A DNA stretch of 54,627 bases from Thermomicrobiales bacterium. GTDB taxonomy: Bacteria; Chloroflexota; Chloroflexia; Thermomicrobiales; UBA6265. The stretch is from assembly GCA_041390825.1 (NCBI GenBank), contig JAWKPF010000095.1, positions 1 through 54,627 on the forward strand. The letters run 5' to 3'. The notes beneath the pieces were generated by a model that saw nothing but the letters and a program-made list of their open reading frames with translations, had not been told where the DNA came from and made no database searches. Below are positions 32,966 to 41,240 of the stretch, piece by piece; positions within the stretch are counted from its first letter, which is position 1, and each line of letters starts with the position of its first letter. The translations under genes were made by a program, and so were the position numbers.

Positions 32966-33245
32966 TATCCGTTCTTTCGTCGTCATATCGACTGCACACG
33001 TATCCGAGGCGACGCCAAGATGCCTCGAAACAGGCCATGTCGAGGACCGGCCCTGGGCTGGTGGACCCTACGGAACCTATGGTTGGTTTCTCTACGCCCA
33101 CGACGAGAATCGCGGTGCCGGTGCCGACGCTATTCCCGACGATCTGATGGCCGTCATGGAATGGGCGCGGTCGCAAGGGTGCCACTACCTCCTTCTCGAC
33201 CGCGACGGCGACACCGTCGACGGTCTGGATATTTATGAGTGGTAA
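32952..33245 (+). CDS. small DUF5983-like protein
   Basis: A 97-residue protein. FVVISTAHVSEATPRCLETG (9-28) with a following GWFLYAHDENR and DDLMAVMEWARSQGCHYLLLDRDGD match a small family often annotated DUF5983 on plasmids. Function unknown. The ATG overlaps the last 14 bases of the methylase-helicase gene, which indicates a shared transcript and coupled translation. No membrane segment or catalytic motif is visible. The family name is from memory and less certain than the reality of the gene. Confidence 0.6.
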   Translation: MPQLDIRSFVVISTAHVSEATPRCLETGHVEDRPWAGGPYGTYGWFLYAHDENRGAGADAIPDDLMAVMEWARSQGCHYLLLDRDGDTVDGLDIYEW

Positions 33246-33563
33246 CGCCCGCCGATCACCGGTCGCTCATCGCGCAGCAATGCCTGTGACGCCGGAAAAG
33301 TCAGAAAGAAGAAAAAGGCGGAAAAGCAGGGACCGGTCGCAGACCGGTTGGACCGGAGACGCTGGCGCTCAACCGCCGCCTGCGCCATCCCGGCCCGTCA
33401 TCCTTCGCAGGGCTTGTCAGCCCCGCTTGTCCGGCCGGGCAGGGACGCTCGGCCGCAGTTGCACCGGCCCGCCCGCTCCGCGGTCCCGTGAGTGTCTTCG
33501 AGAAGAAGACGAGAAAGGGAACCGGCGGCATGCCGGGTTCTCAAACCCAACAAGGAGCTTCCC
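33246..33563 (+). other. 318-base structured leader before the ParB-like gene
   Basis: No gene that I can support. The region holds GC-rich dyads: ACCGGT twice (around 33339-33355) and GGGCTTGTCAGCCC at 33410-33423, a 5-bp stem resembling AGGGCTTGATAAGCCCT at 37653. AAGGAG for the downstream gene is at 33552-33557. It looks like an untranslated leader or regulatory spacer. Confidence 0.4.
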
Positions 33564-35228
33564 ATGCATATCATCAAGATCGACCCGCGCGCGCTCAAGG
33601 ACAATCCCGACGATGCCCGCAAGTCCAAATCCACGCCGCAGGGCGATGCGCTGCTCGCCGCGACCATCATGGCCGTCGGCATCATCCAGCCGCCAGTCGT
33701 CTCTCCCGAAGCCGATGGCGGCAACGGCTTCATCATCCAGGCCGGCCATCGCCGCACCAGGGGTGCGATCGCCGCCGAGCTCGAGGAGATCGAGGTCATC
33801 GTGACCGATGCGGCCGAGGATGGCGGCGCCATGCGCTCCATGGTCGAGAACATCGCCCGCGAACCGCTCAACCCGGTCGATCAGTGGCGGGCCATCGAGC
33901 GGCTTGTCGCGCTTGGCTGGACCGAGGAAGGGATCGCCGCGGCGCTGTCGCTTTCGGTGCGCCAGATCAAGAAGCTCCGGCTGCTCGCCAATGTGCTTCC
34001 CGCCATGCTGGACCAAATGGCCAAGGGCGACATGCCCGACGAGCGGCAGCTCCGGACCATTGCGGCCGCGTCGATTGCCGAGCAGAAGGAGGTCTGGAAG
34101 GCCCACAAGCCGAAGAAGAGCGAGACCACCTCTTGGTGGTCGGTCGCCAACGGCCTCTCCAAGACGCGCATGTATGCCCGTGACGCCAGTTTCGACGACG
34201 AGCTGGCGCAAGCCTACGGCATCGCCTGGGTCGACGATCTCTTTGCGCCTGCCGACGAAGACAGCCGCTATACGACCGATGTCGAGGCCTTCCTCGGTGC
34301 CCAGCAGGAGTGGATGACCAACAACCTGCCGAAGAACGGCATCATCACCGAGTCCAACAATTGGGGCCAGCCGGAACTGCCGAAGAAGGCCGAGCGCGTC
34401 TACGGCAAGACGAAGAAGTCCGATTGCACGGCGATGTATCTCGACCGTGAGGGCAAGGTGCAGTCGGTCGTCTACCGGATGCCCGAGCCCAAAGCGACCA
34501 AGGGAAAGGTGGGGGAGGGCGGCGCCATCGCGCCGGCGCAGCGTCCCGATGTCACCCAGAAGGGCCAGGACATGATCGGCGATTTCCGCACCGACGCGCT
34601 TCACGAGGCGCTTCAACGCGCGCCGATCGAGGACGACACGCTGATGGCACTGCTCGTCATCGCCTTTGCCGGTCAGAACGTTCGCGTCGATTCCGGCTCG
34701 GGCAATAGCGGTTCGTTCCGCAGCCAGATCGCACCCCATGCCGCCAAGCTGGTCGACGAGACCGGTAGTCTCGCCTTCGACCAGGACACGCTCCGCGTCG
34801 CCGTGCGCTCGGTGCTGATCGAGGTGCTGTCGTGCCGCCGCAGCATGTCCAACAGCGGCATCGTCTCGCGCATCGCCGGCGCGGTTGTCGGAGCCGACAG
34901 CTTCCTGCCCAATATGGGGACGGAGGACTTTCTTCTGTGCCTGTCCCGGCAGGCGCTTGAGGCCGCATGCGCGGACACGTCGGTGCTGCCGCGCAACAAG
35001 GTCCGCGACACCCGAGCGGCACTCGTCGAGCATTTTCAGGAGGAACGCTTCGTTCACGCGTCCGCGCTGTTCGCACCCGAAGCGAACGAGCTGGCAGACT
35101 GGAAGGCCAGTAACGAAATCGTCGAGGACGAAGACGCCGCCGACGTTGACGGCTCCGTCGACGAACCGGACGAGGGCGACATCGACCCGGATGCTGTCTC
35201 TGAGGGTTTTCGCGAAGCCGCCGAATAG
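33564..35228 (+). CDS. ParB/Spo0J-like nuclease or DNA-binding protein
   Basis: A 554-residue protein. The amino-terminal ParB domain includes ALLAATIMAVGIIQPPVVSP (28-47), FIIQAGHRRTRGAIAAE (55-71; the GxRR loop is GHRRTRG) and MVENIAREPLNPVDQWRAI (93-111), followed by a helix-turn-helix (WTEEGIAAALSLSVRQIKKL). The long carboxy part (about 200-554) is not like chromosomal ParB and ends in an acidic tail. No ParA and no parS-like repeats are seen nearby, so this is more likely one of the plasmid-borne ParB-domain proteins of unknown role than a partition protein. AAGGAG is 6 bases before ATG 33564. Confidence 0.8.
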   Translation: MHIIKIDPRALKDNPDDARKSKSTPQGDALLAATIMAVGIIQPPVVSPEADGGNGFIIQAGHRRTRGAIAAELEEIEVIVTDAAEDGGAMRSMVENIAREPLNPVDQWRAIERLVALGWTEEGIAAALSLSVRQIKKLRLLANVLPAMLDQMAKGDMPDERQLRTIAAASIAEQKEVWKAHKPKKSETTSWWSVANGLSKTRMYARDASFDDELAQAYGIAWVDDLFAPADEDSRYTTDVEAFLGAQQEWMTNNLPKNGIITESNNWGQPELPKKAERVYGKTKKSDCTAMYLDREGKVQSVVYRMPEPKATKGKVGEGGAIAPAQRPDVTQKGQDMIGDFRTDALHEALQRAPIEDDTLMALLVIAFAGQNVRVDSGSGNSGSFRSQIAPHAAKLVDETGSLAFDQDTLRVAVRSVLIEVLSCRRSMSNSGIVSRIAGAVVGADSFLPNMGTEDFLLCLSRQALEAACADTSVLPRNKVRDTRAALVEHFQEERFVHASALFAPEANELADWKASNEIVEDEDAADVDGSVDEPDEGDIDPDAVSEGFREAAE

Positions 35229-35255
35229 CGGTCTTCTTCCTTCCGAATGCACATC

Positions 35256-35281
35256 ACGCCGCCGGCATCGTCCGGCGGCGT
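35256..35281 (+). terminator. hairpin after the ParB-like gene
   Basis: ACGCCGCCGG pairs with CCGGCGGCGT over a 6-base loop (CATCGT), 28 bases after the ParB-like stop, and runs into TTTCGGTTTCC. It can be an intrinsic terminator, but it also stands 38 bases before the next start, like the leader hairpins of this region. Confidence 0.55.
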
Positions 35282-35319
35282 TTCGGTTTCCAATCCCGAA
35301 AAACAGGAGGACATCACCC

Positions 35320-35793
35320 ATGTCCGCGCAACTGATCTCCGACACCGCGCCGCTCGGCGCGATCATTCGCTATTCCGACGGCACGCCGCGCCCGCCCGAA
35401 CGGCACCGCCGCAAGCTCCAGGCCTGGGAGCGCAAGAACAATTCGGGCCGGCTCGTCAAGAAACAGGCCGCCACCGTCGTTGGCCAGACCACCATACCGG
35501 CCAGCTTCACGCTTCACGAGGGGGACTTCGGCAGCAAGGCCGTCATCGTACTCCGGGTCTTCAGAACCTTCTCGGTCGATAGCGGGCTCGCGTTCTCGGT
35601 CGTCGAGCGGCCGACGGCCGGCGCGATCCTCGTGCTCGATCGTCCCGGTGACGCCGGCGAACTGGTCCATGTCGCCCAGAACCGGCAGGCCGCCGACGAG
35701 TGGCTGTCGCGTCACGGCTATCCCGAAGCCGAGCTGCAGGAAGTGACCGCCGACGAAACCGCCACCGATGGCGGTGAGGGGAGGGCGGCATGA
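35320..35793 (+). CDS. conserved plasmid hypothetical protein
   Basis: A 157-residue protein that I do not recognise. A CAGGAGG ribosome site is 9 bases before ATG 35320. The start (GAIIRYSDGTPRPPERHRRK) is basic; the middle (FTLHEGDFGSKAVIVLRVFRTFSVDSGLAF) is strand-rich; the end is acidic. Its stop overlaps the start of the DUF7007-like gene (ATGA at 35790-35793), so the two are translationally coupled. It is one of a run of small backbone genes between the ParB-like gene and ardC. Confidence 0.65.
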   Translation: MSAQLISDTAPLGAIIRYSDGTPRPPERHRRKLQAWERKNNSGRLVKKQAATVVGQTTIPASFTLHEGDFGSKAVIVLRVFRTFSVDSGLAFSVVERPTAGAILVLDRPGDAGELVHVAQNRQAADEWLSRHGYPEAELQEVTADETATDGGEGRAA

Positions 35794-36656
35794 CCTCCGA
35801 TCAAAAAGGGCCAGATTTGACGTCGCGGCCGAAGGTTCGTTTCGCCACCAGCGTCGAAGGGTTTCCGGTCGCACAGTTCGGCGACACCGCTTTCGCCATG
35901 CTGCCCGGTCGCGCCGACACGTACTTTCTTGGGCATGCCTGGCGATTACGCCGCCCGCTCGAGGAGCTGCTCCGCAAGGACTTCTACGGGCATGGCGGTG
36001 TGCTCGCCGATCAAGAGGCGTTCCGCGCCAAGGTGCTCGAACAGGCCGGGCACGCCTGTGAGAAGCATGCGCTCGGACGGCAAGAAATCCGCTCCCACGC
36101 AAACACGCCGTGGGGACCGTCGCAGGGCGCGACGGTGTTTGCCGAGGGTGTCGTCTGCCATTCGACCGCTGGCCATGGCGGTTTTCATCTTGCCGCCGAC
36201 CGCAATGCGAAGGTCGACCGGCGACTTCGCCGGCCCAGCGGCTGGTATGAGGAAGACGCGGAATGGGCGATCGTCGCGCTAAGCTTTCCGCATCTCTTCA
36301 CGAGCTTCGAACGGCGTTGCGCCGAGCAGACCGTGAAAGACAGCTGGCCCGATGCCTGGGAAGCGATCTTCGTAACCGTGCTCGCGCCCGGCCAGTCTCA
36401 TGAAAAGGATCGGCGTGCCTTTCATGCGCGGCACGCCGGCGACTGGATCGTGATCTCCGCCATCAGGTCCGAACATCACGACCGTCATGTGGAGGTTGTC
36501 GCGACCCTCGGCGGCCACCGGGACCGAGAGGCCGAGCAACGCCGGTTCCTCGTTCCGTCCGGCGAATACGAGATCGGTCGTTTCGGTTTCGTCGTCGATC
36601 CCGATCGGCACGAAGTCTACGAAGGTCCGTCGAGCTTTGTCGGATGGGGGCGGTGA
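35790..36656 (+). CDS. DUF7007-like protein
   Basis: A 288-residue protein. TPWGPSQGATVFAEGVVCHSTAGHGGFHL (110-138 region) is a conserved block that I associate with DUF7007-type proteins on alphaproteobacterial plasmids; its Cys-His and GHGG residues suggest a binding or catalytic site, but none is proven. The rest is alpha/beta (WAIVALSFPHLFTSFE; DAWEAIFVTVLAPGQSHEKD). ATG overlaps the previous stop, and the stop overlaps the next possible ATG by one base (36656). Function unknown. Confidence 0.65.
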   Translation: MTSDQKGPDLTSRPKVRFATSVEGFPVAQFGDTAFAMLPGRADTYFLGHAWRLRRPLEELLRKDFYGHGGVLADQEAFRAKVLEQAGHACEKHALGRQEIRSHANTPWGPSQGATVFAEGVVCHSTAGHGGFHLAADRNAKVDRRLRRPSGWYEEDAEWAIVALSFPHLFTSFERRCAEQTVKDSWPDAWEAIFVTVLAPGQSHEKDRRAFHARHAGDWIVISAIRSEHHDRHVEVVATLGGHRDREAEQRRFLVPSGEYEIGRFGFVVDPDRHEVYEGPSSFVGWGR

Positions 36657-36856
36657 TGCCGGTTCCCTGGAAACTCATCGCCTCAGCCTTTGGCTGGCGC
36701 GCCGGCTTCAGGCTCGAGGGCGCCCATCCCCGGCTCGTCATCCATCACAGGCGCCACAGCGCTCGGCTAGTCGGCGCCGACGCATGGAAACGCGCCGTTC
36801 TCATCTCGATCCGCGCCCCCGAATTCGTCCATCCAAAAGGGAGACCCTCTTCATGA
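36656..36856 (+). CDS. possible small protein
   Basis: A 66-residue reading frame whose ATG shares one base with the stop of the preceding gene (TGATG) and whose end overlaps the next ATG (36853). This arrangement suits a coupled operon gene. The product is basic (WKLIASAFGWRAGFRLEGAH), without a recognised motif. It could also be non-coding spacer, since the frame is short and of ordinary GC-rich composition. Confidence 0.35.
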   Translation: MPVPWKLIASAFGWRAGFRLEGAHPRLVIHHRRHSARLVGADAWKRAVLISIRAPEFVHPKGRPSS

Positions 36857-37116
36857 GCACCTTCATCGTTGCCATCCACCTTGTCGTCGATACGAACGGC
36901 CCAAATCCGCGTGCAGAAATCATTGCCGCTCTCGAGGCACAACTCGACCAGCCCGCAGCACGTGTGCCGGCTACAGGCGGCATCCTCGACTGGGCCGTCG
37001 CCGGCGAAGACCTGGCTGCGTCCATGGCTCCGGTTACCATTCCGTCCGACTACAGGCCCGGGACCACGCAATTCCCGCAATGGCCCCGAGTCGTGCCGAA
37101 AAGGGCCGCATCATGA
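36853..37116 (+). CDS. small hypothetical protein
   Basis: An 87-residue protein starting MSTFIVAIHLVVDTNGPNPR, with a GGGAGA ribosome site about 10 bases upstream. A strand-like start and GGILDWAVAGEDLAAS in the middle suggest a small alpha/beta fold. The stop overlaps the next start as ATGA (37113-37116). I do not recognise it, but spacing and ribosome site support it as a real member of the backbone operon. Confidence 0.55.
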   Translation: MSTFIVAIHLVVDTNGPNPRAEIIAALEAQLDQPAARVPATGGILDWAVAGEDLAASMAPVTIPSDYRPGTTQFPQWPRVVPKRAAS

Positions 37117-37460
37117 TGGCCGCCAAGCGAGCGAAACTGCTGCGTCGGATGGAATTGGCGCACCGGCAGACGAGGGCGCACCTTGAACGGATCGAACGGC
37201 AGATTTCGGCCAGGGCGGAACGCATGACCACGACCGCCAGGACGAAGGCAAGATCGCGGACGCGCGGGGGATCGCGATGGACCCGGGGCGATGAGGCCAC
37301 ATTCCGAGCCTATGTCGATGAGCTCAGCTTCGAGCGGCGCAGCGAAATCGATGCCCTCAACCGAAAGCTCTCACGACAGGAGTGGGCGATCCTCGCCGTC
37401 AGGGCAAAGACCATCAGCAACGGGCCGACCACCAAAGCGGATGCGCAAGCCGTATTATGA
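37113..37460 (+). CDS. small basic helical hypothetical protein
   Basis: A 115-residue, Arg/Lys-rich helical protein (LLRRMELAHRQTRAHLERIE; ARTKARSRTRGGSR). It starts at the ATG overlapping the previous stop. The second half (FRAYVDELSFERRSEIDALNRKLSRQEWAIL) could form a coiled coil. Charge suggests nucleic-acid binding, but no family is recognised. It ends a four- or five-gene coupled run that began at 35320. Confidence 0.5.
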   Translation: MMAAKRAKLLRRMELAHRQTRAHLERIERQISARAERMTTTARTKARSRTRGGSRWTRGDEATFRAYVDELSFERRSEIDALNRKLSRQEWAILAVRAKTISNGPTTKADAQAVL

Positions 37461-37818
37461 CGGCAGGAGCATATGCCAACCGGCCACGGTCATTTCCTTC
37501 ACATTGAATGCCGGTGGAATGCCACCCCTTCCGGCCTCCCTTCGGTTCTGGTCGCGGTCGTAAACCGGCGGCCGGAGCCTTCAAGGCCGCTGACGCGCCG
37601 CGATGCGGCCGCACGCACCATCCTCGCCAAACCGGCCCCGCGGGACTGCGCGAGGGCTTGATAAGCCCTGCTGGCCCGCAGGACAGGTTCGCTCGTCCCG
37701 GTCCGTGCGGACCCTGAAGCCCCCGTCTTTCCGCCGGTTTCTTTTGCCCGCGCCCGAAGGGAGGGCCGGCAGGGGCCGGCTCGAGCCTTCGGTCAAATCG
37801 TGAAGGAAAGGACCTCAC
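37461..37818 (+). other. 358-base intergenic leader with hairpin
   Basis: No gene that I can support. It contains a perfect stem-loop AGGGCTTGATAAGCCCT (37653-37669; 7-bp stem, GAT loop) and several GC-rich dyads such as GGCCGG pairs. The ribosome site of the next gene is at the right end. The hairpin resembles 33410-33423 and 25557-25568. Confidence 0.4.
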
Positions 37819-38406
37819 ATGACCAGCAACGCTCGTCCCTCCCGTCAATCCGGCAAGATCGTCCAGCTCCGCAAGGGCGCATCCCTTGAAATGGTCCGGC
37901 TCGCCTGCCCCGACAGCGCCCAGGCCTCCCTCATCTCCGAAAGTTTCGGCCTTCCCGTCATCGACAGCGACGGCATTCGCGATCTCCATCACAAGATTAT
38001 CGTCGACACGGCCGAATCCCTGAACGAAGGCCTCGGTGACCGGGCCATGCAGATCCACTTGCAGCGCATCGTCGGCTCCTATGTCGGCTCCGCCCACGGT
38101 GCCGGTCAATTCTACTCCCGCGCGGTCTCAGAAGCTCGGGACGCGACTGCGAAGTCGGCCAACGATACCCGCGACGAGGATCTCGGCGGACCAGTCGGTT
38201 TCGACAGCAATGCCCAACGCAAGCGAGAGTTCGCGGCCGATATGGGCATTCAGGCCCATGCGCTCCGCTGCGCGGCCGAGGGCACTGTAACGGCTTACGA
38301 AGAGATCGTTGGCGAAACCTGGAAGCCCTTCCAGCGCCAGGTCGAAAATCCCGGCCAGACCGTCGACCGCAGGGCGGCCGAACTCCAGATGGCGGCTCTG
38401 GGCTGA
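37819..38406 (+). CDS. conserved plasmid hypothetical protein
   Basis: A 195-residue soluble protein with GGAAAGGA about 6 bases before ATG 37819. The middle (LNEGLGDRAMQIHLQRIVGSYVGSAHGAGQFYSRAVSEARD) is helical and the end (MQAHALRCAAEGTVTAYEEIVGETWKPF-like text) continues helices. No catalytic motif. It is a single-gene unit, preceded by a structured leader and followed by a strong hairpin. I do not recognise the family. Confidence 0.6.
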   Translation: MTSNARPSRQSGKIVQLRKGASLEMVRLACPDSAQASLISESFGLPVIDSDGIRDLHHKIIVDTAESLNEGLGDRAMQIHLQRIVGSYVGSAHGAGQFYSRAVSEARDATAKSANDTRDEDLGGPVGFDSNAQRKREFAADMGIQAHALRCAAEGTVTAYEEIVGETWKPFQRQVENPGQTVDRRAAELQMAALG

Positions 38407-38412
38407 GCCGCT

Positions 38413-38436
38413 CGGGCGGAGCTTCGGCTCCGCCCG
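38413..38436 (+). terminator. hairpin with TTCG loop after 37819-38406
   Basis: CGGGCGGAGC-TTCG-GCTCCGCCCG is a perfect 10-bp stem with a stable TTCG tetraloop, 6 bases after the stop codon. No U-rich tract follows, so it may stabilise the mRNA 3' end or terminate with a helper. Confidence 0.6.
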
Positions 38437-38611
38437 GCTACCAAGCCTCGATCCTGGCAACAGGTGCCACGTTCTCGGTGGCGTGGCTATGACCCGAGTT
38501 ATCGACAATCATCTCGAGCGCTTCCAACCCGACCTTGCAGAATAAGGCACCATGATGAGATTTTTCCACGACTCCGAAGTATAAAGGCTATGTCGGACCG
38601 AGGAACTGATC

Positions 38612-39534
38612 GTGACACTTGTCGTATGCCGAAAAGAAGGAGATGACGTCTTTATCCAGTCAGACTCGAAGGTCACCGACGAGTTTGGAGCGTCGACCGA
38701 AAGACACTTCCGCCAGAATTTGCCACTCGCCGGACTGCTGAAAACGGTATTCTTGCATCCTCATGTTTGCCTCTCTTTTGCTGGGCAATCCGCCTTCGCA
38801 ACGAAGTTCCTCAAGGACTTCATTGCGACGAACCTTTCGGAGTGGAACACCCCAAAACTGGTTGCTGCCCTTTTCGACATCCACCGGCAATCAGACCAGG
38901 GCTGCGAGTTCGTTCTTTGCGTGTCCGAGGACCGCAAGCCAGTGATCGTGTCGATCAAGGATGGGGCGATCAACGCCGATGCGCCTAATGCGTGGATCGG
39001 TAGCCAGCATGGGTTTGAAGCGTATCAAGCAGCGTTTCACCAGATGGCGGACGGCACGACACAAGAGAGAATGCGCTCAGCGTTCAAGACAGTCATCGAA
39101 AACCCGGACTTGCCCGAGATCGTCACTTCCACATAGAGGCGTATCTCGATCATCGGATCTGCGACGCCAACAATGACAGCGTTTTTCTCTACGAATTGAA
39201 GAGTGAGCTCGACACCGGCAGCCAGGTCATCCACGTTCCGGCAAAAACTTGGACTGCCCTTCCGCTCGGCGAGGCAGCATTTGGCGCGTTTGGCACCAGC
39301 TACTTTCGGTCGCTGTCGACAATGAGGCATGCCGTCGCGATTCACTTCCCGCACGGCCAGTTTGGCGTTTTGCTCTGTCCCCAGGTTGATCCCGAGATGC
39401 CGGTTCTCCTCGAAGACTGCGATGCAAGGCAATTTATCGGCCGGATCTGGGACGAGTTTGCGATATCCATGGAAGGAATTGCGCCGACCTCGGATACGCG
39501 TCTCCAACTTCTCCGAACGCCTTTCCAGGCCTGA
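38612..39534 (+). pseudogene. frameshifted Ntn-hydrolase/proteasome-like gene
   Basis: A gene broken by one frame change. Codons 38612-39136 (GTG start, GAGG 8 bases upstream) encode 174 residues beginning MTLVVCRKEGDDVFIQSDSK, which resembles the start of HslV/proteasome-type Ntn hydrolases, where Thr2 would be the nucleophile and the ADSRVT-like strand follows. They end at a TAG (39134-39136). The next frame is open without interruption from before 39121 (HFHIEAYLDHRICDANNDSV, then LYELKSELDTGSQVIHV) to 39534 and has no good start of its own, so both pieces are best read as one protein of about 307 residues. The shift lies near 39115-39135. There is no slippery heptamer. A sequencing error is also possible. 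Confidence 0.6.
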
Positions 39535-39849
39535 CTGGCCCGCCGCCTACCGGTTCGCTCAGCCAGACGCAAAGACGTCACTGCCGGTGCGAGTGCAGAT
39601 CGGTTCACGGCCTCTTCGTGAAAATCATATCGTACATGGCCGGTCCTCTATCTCGGACGCAGTCCAATCCCGCTCTTTGAGGGATGGCATTCCTGGTGCG
39701 GCGCGGACTTCCACGATCAACCCATAAAGGGTCCGCTCGCAAGCGGCGGCCGCTTGGCTTTGGCCTGCGCGGTGATCGCGTCCGCTAAGCCGCACACTGA
39801 CGGAGCCATCAAGAGCGGGATTGGCCCGCTCCAACGATGGAGCCCTCAG
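39535..39849 (+). other. 315-base gap without a supported gene
   Basis: Between the broken Ntn-hydrolase-like gene and the small gene at 39850 I see no convincing coding frame, RNA gene or strong hairpin. The last 100 bases (from about 39730) are GC-rich and may be the leader of 39850-40035. Confidence 0.4.
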
Positions 39850-40035
39850 ATGCAGCACGATCTTTCCCTCGCCCAGAAACACGCCTGGAACCTCGCCCGC
39901 ACCCTCATGACCCCGATCGTCCTCTTCAGGTCCGACGACGAATACGGCGTTCTCCCCGCCGACGAAGTCGAAGATGCCGAGATCGTCATCCTCTTCGAAT
40001 ACGACCCCTACACGGGCGGTCAATCGGTCCACTAA
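39850..40035 (+). CDS. small acidic hypothetical protein
   Basis: A 61-residue protein: MQHDLSLAQKHAWNLARTLM followed by TPIVLFRSDDEYGVLPADE and an acidic strand (EIVILFEYDPYTGG). GGAG stands about 7 bases before ATG 39850. Its compact helix-strand-strand layout and ribosome site support a real gene; an earlier in-frame ATG at 39754 is less likely. Function unknown. It is followed by a 275-base leader and ardC. Confidence 0.5.
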   Translation: MQHDLSLAQKHAWNLARTLMTPIVLFRSDDEYGVLPADEVEDAEIVILFEYDPYTGGQSVH

Positions 40036-40268
40036 CCACCAATCCTCCCACTCCTCAAGGGCGGCGCGAGGCGGCGCCCTTGGCTGCTCGGCAGCGCCAA
40101 CCGTGGTCCGTCCCGGGTAAGGTCCGGGCGGCGCCGGCAGCACCGGCAACGGCTTCGCCGTCCTCCTCTTCGTTCCGGCCCTTCGCCACCCGGCCACGCT
40201 ACGCGCACCGGGGCCCCGGCTCGGGTGCCGCTACGGCCTTAAGCCCCGCCATTGGCGGACCTCGTGAC

Positions 40269-40289
40269 GGACCGCGATCGGCGCGGTCC
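40269..40289 (+). other. leader hairpin before ardC
   Basis: GGACCGCG-ATCGG-CGCGGTCC is a perfect 8-bp stem with a 5-base loop ending 21 bases before the ardC start. The same layout, GGCCGCG-ATGGA-CGCGGCC, precedes the DUF736 gene at 42680-42698. The 275-base gap 40036-40310 also contains ACCGGCAACGGCTTCGCC (40142-40159), nearly repeated at 42501-42519. Confidence 0.5.
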
Positions 40290-40310
40290 TGAAAATCAGA
40301 AGGTCTGAAA

Positions 40311-41240
40311 ATGAAAAGGAAAGAGAAGAGCCCGCGTATCGATATCTATGCGCGGATCACCGAGACGATCGTCGCCGATCTGGAAAACGGTGTCCGCCCC
40401 TGGATGAAGCCATGGAGCGTAAGCGGGCTGGAGGGCCGGATCACGCGGCCCCTCCGGCATTCCGGCGAGCCATACACAGGAATCAACGTCCTCCTTCTCT
40501 GGTCGGAAAGTCTCGCCCGCGGCTTTGAAGCGCCACTCTGGATGACGTATCGTCAGGCCAGCCAGATCGGAGCGCAGGTCCGCAAGGGCGAAACCGGCGC
40601 GACCGTCGTCTATGCCAGCCGCTTCACCAAGACCGAAACGGATTCCCGTGGCGACGAGATCGAGCGCGATATCCCGTTTCTCAAGACCTATACCGTCTTC
40701 AATTGCGATCAGATCGACGGCCTTCCCGAGCACTATTACCATCGCCCGGACAGGATCATCGATCCGGTGTCGCGGATCGAGCATGCCGACCGATTCTTCG
40801 AAAACACCGGTGCAGTGATCCGCCATGGCGGGACCAAAGCCTTCTTTGCTTCCGCCAGCGACCACATCCAGATGCCGCCATTCGAGAGCTTCCGGGATGC
40901 GGAATCCTACGTCGCCGTTCTCAGCCATGAGGCCACCCACTGGACGGCGCCAGCCCACCGCGTCGGGCGCGATCTGTCGCGCTATCACAAGGATCGCACC
41001 GAACGCGCCCGCGAAGAACTCATTGCCGAGCTCGGGAGCTGCTTCCTGTGCGCGGATATTGGAATCGTGCCGGAACTCGAGCCCCGACCCGATCACGCAA
41101 GCTACCTTCAATCGTGGTTGCACGTACTCAAGGACGACAAACGCGCGATCTTCCAGGCAGCAGCGCATGCACAGCGGGCGGTCGCCTACCTCCATGGGCT
41201 CCAACCGGCCGCAGCAATCGAAGAGCGGGAGGCGGCCTGA
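40311..41240 (+). CDS. ardC: ArdC-type antirestriction protein with zinc-metallopeptidase motif
   Basis: A 309-residue protein. The amino-terminal ssDNA-binding domain (DIYARITETIVADLENGVRPWMKPW, 11-35; YTGINVLLLW) is typical of ArdC. LSHEATHWTAP (205-214) holds the HExxH zinc site, with a downstream Glu in REELIAELGSCFL as third ligand. ArdC of conjugative plasmids binds the incoming single strand and protects it from host restriction. The stop overlaps the PAPS-reductase-like start by one base (TGATG, 41240), so the two genes are coupled. It is preceded by a perfect leader hairpin. Confidence 0.88.
   Translation: MKRKEKSPRIDIYARITETIVADLENGVRPWMKPWSVSGLEGRITRPLRHSGEPYTGINVLLLWSESLARGFEAPLWMTYRQASQIGAQVRKGETGATVVYASRFTKTETDSRGDEIERDIPFLKTYTVFNCDQIDGLPEHYYHRPDRIIDPVSRIEHADRFFENTGAVIRHGGTKAFFASASDHIQMPPFESFRDAESYVAVLSHEATHWTAPAHRVGRDLSRYHKDRTERAREELIAELGSCFLCADIGIVPELEPRPDHASYLQSWLHVLKDDKRAIFQAAAHAQRAVAYLHGLQPAAAIEEREAA

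Noticed and set aside
33564..35228. A replicon partition (parAB) locus
   Set aside because: No ParA ATPase, RepABC gene or parS-like repeats are seen, and the carboxy half is unlike partition ParB.
39110..39140. Programmed ribosomal frameshift in the Ntn-hydrolase-like gene
   Set aside because: No slippery heptamer or strong downstream structure is seen at the junction; a plain indel or sequencing error is simpler.
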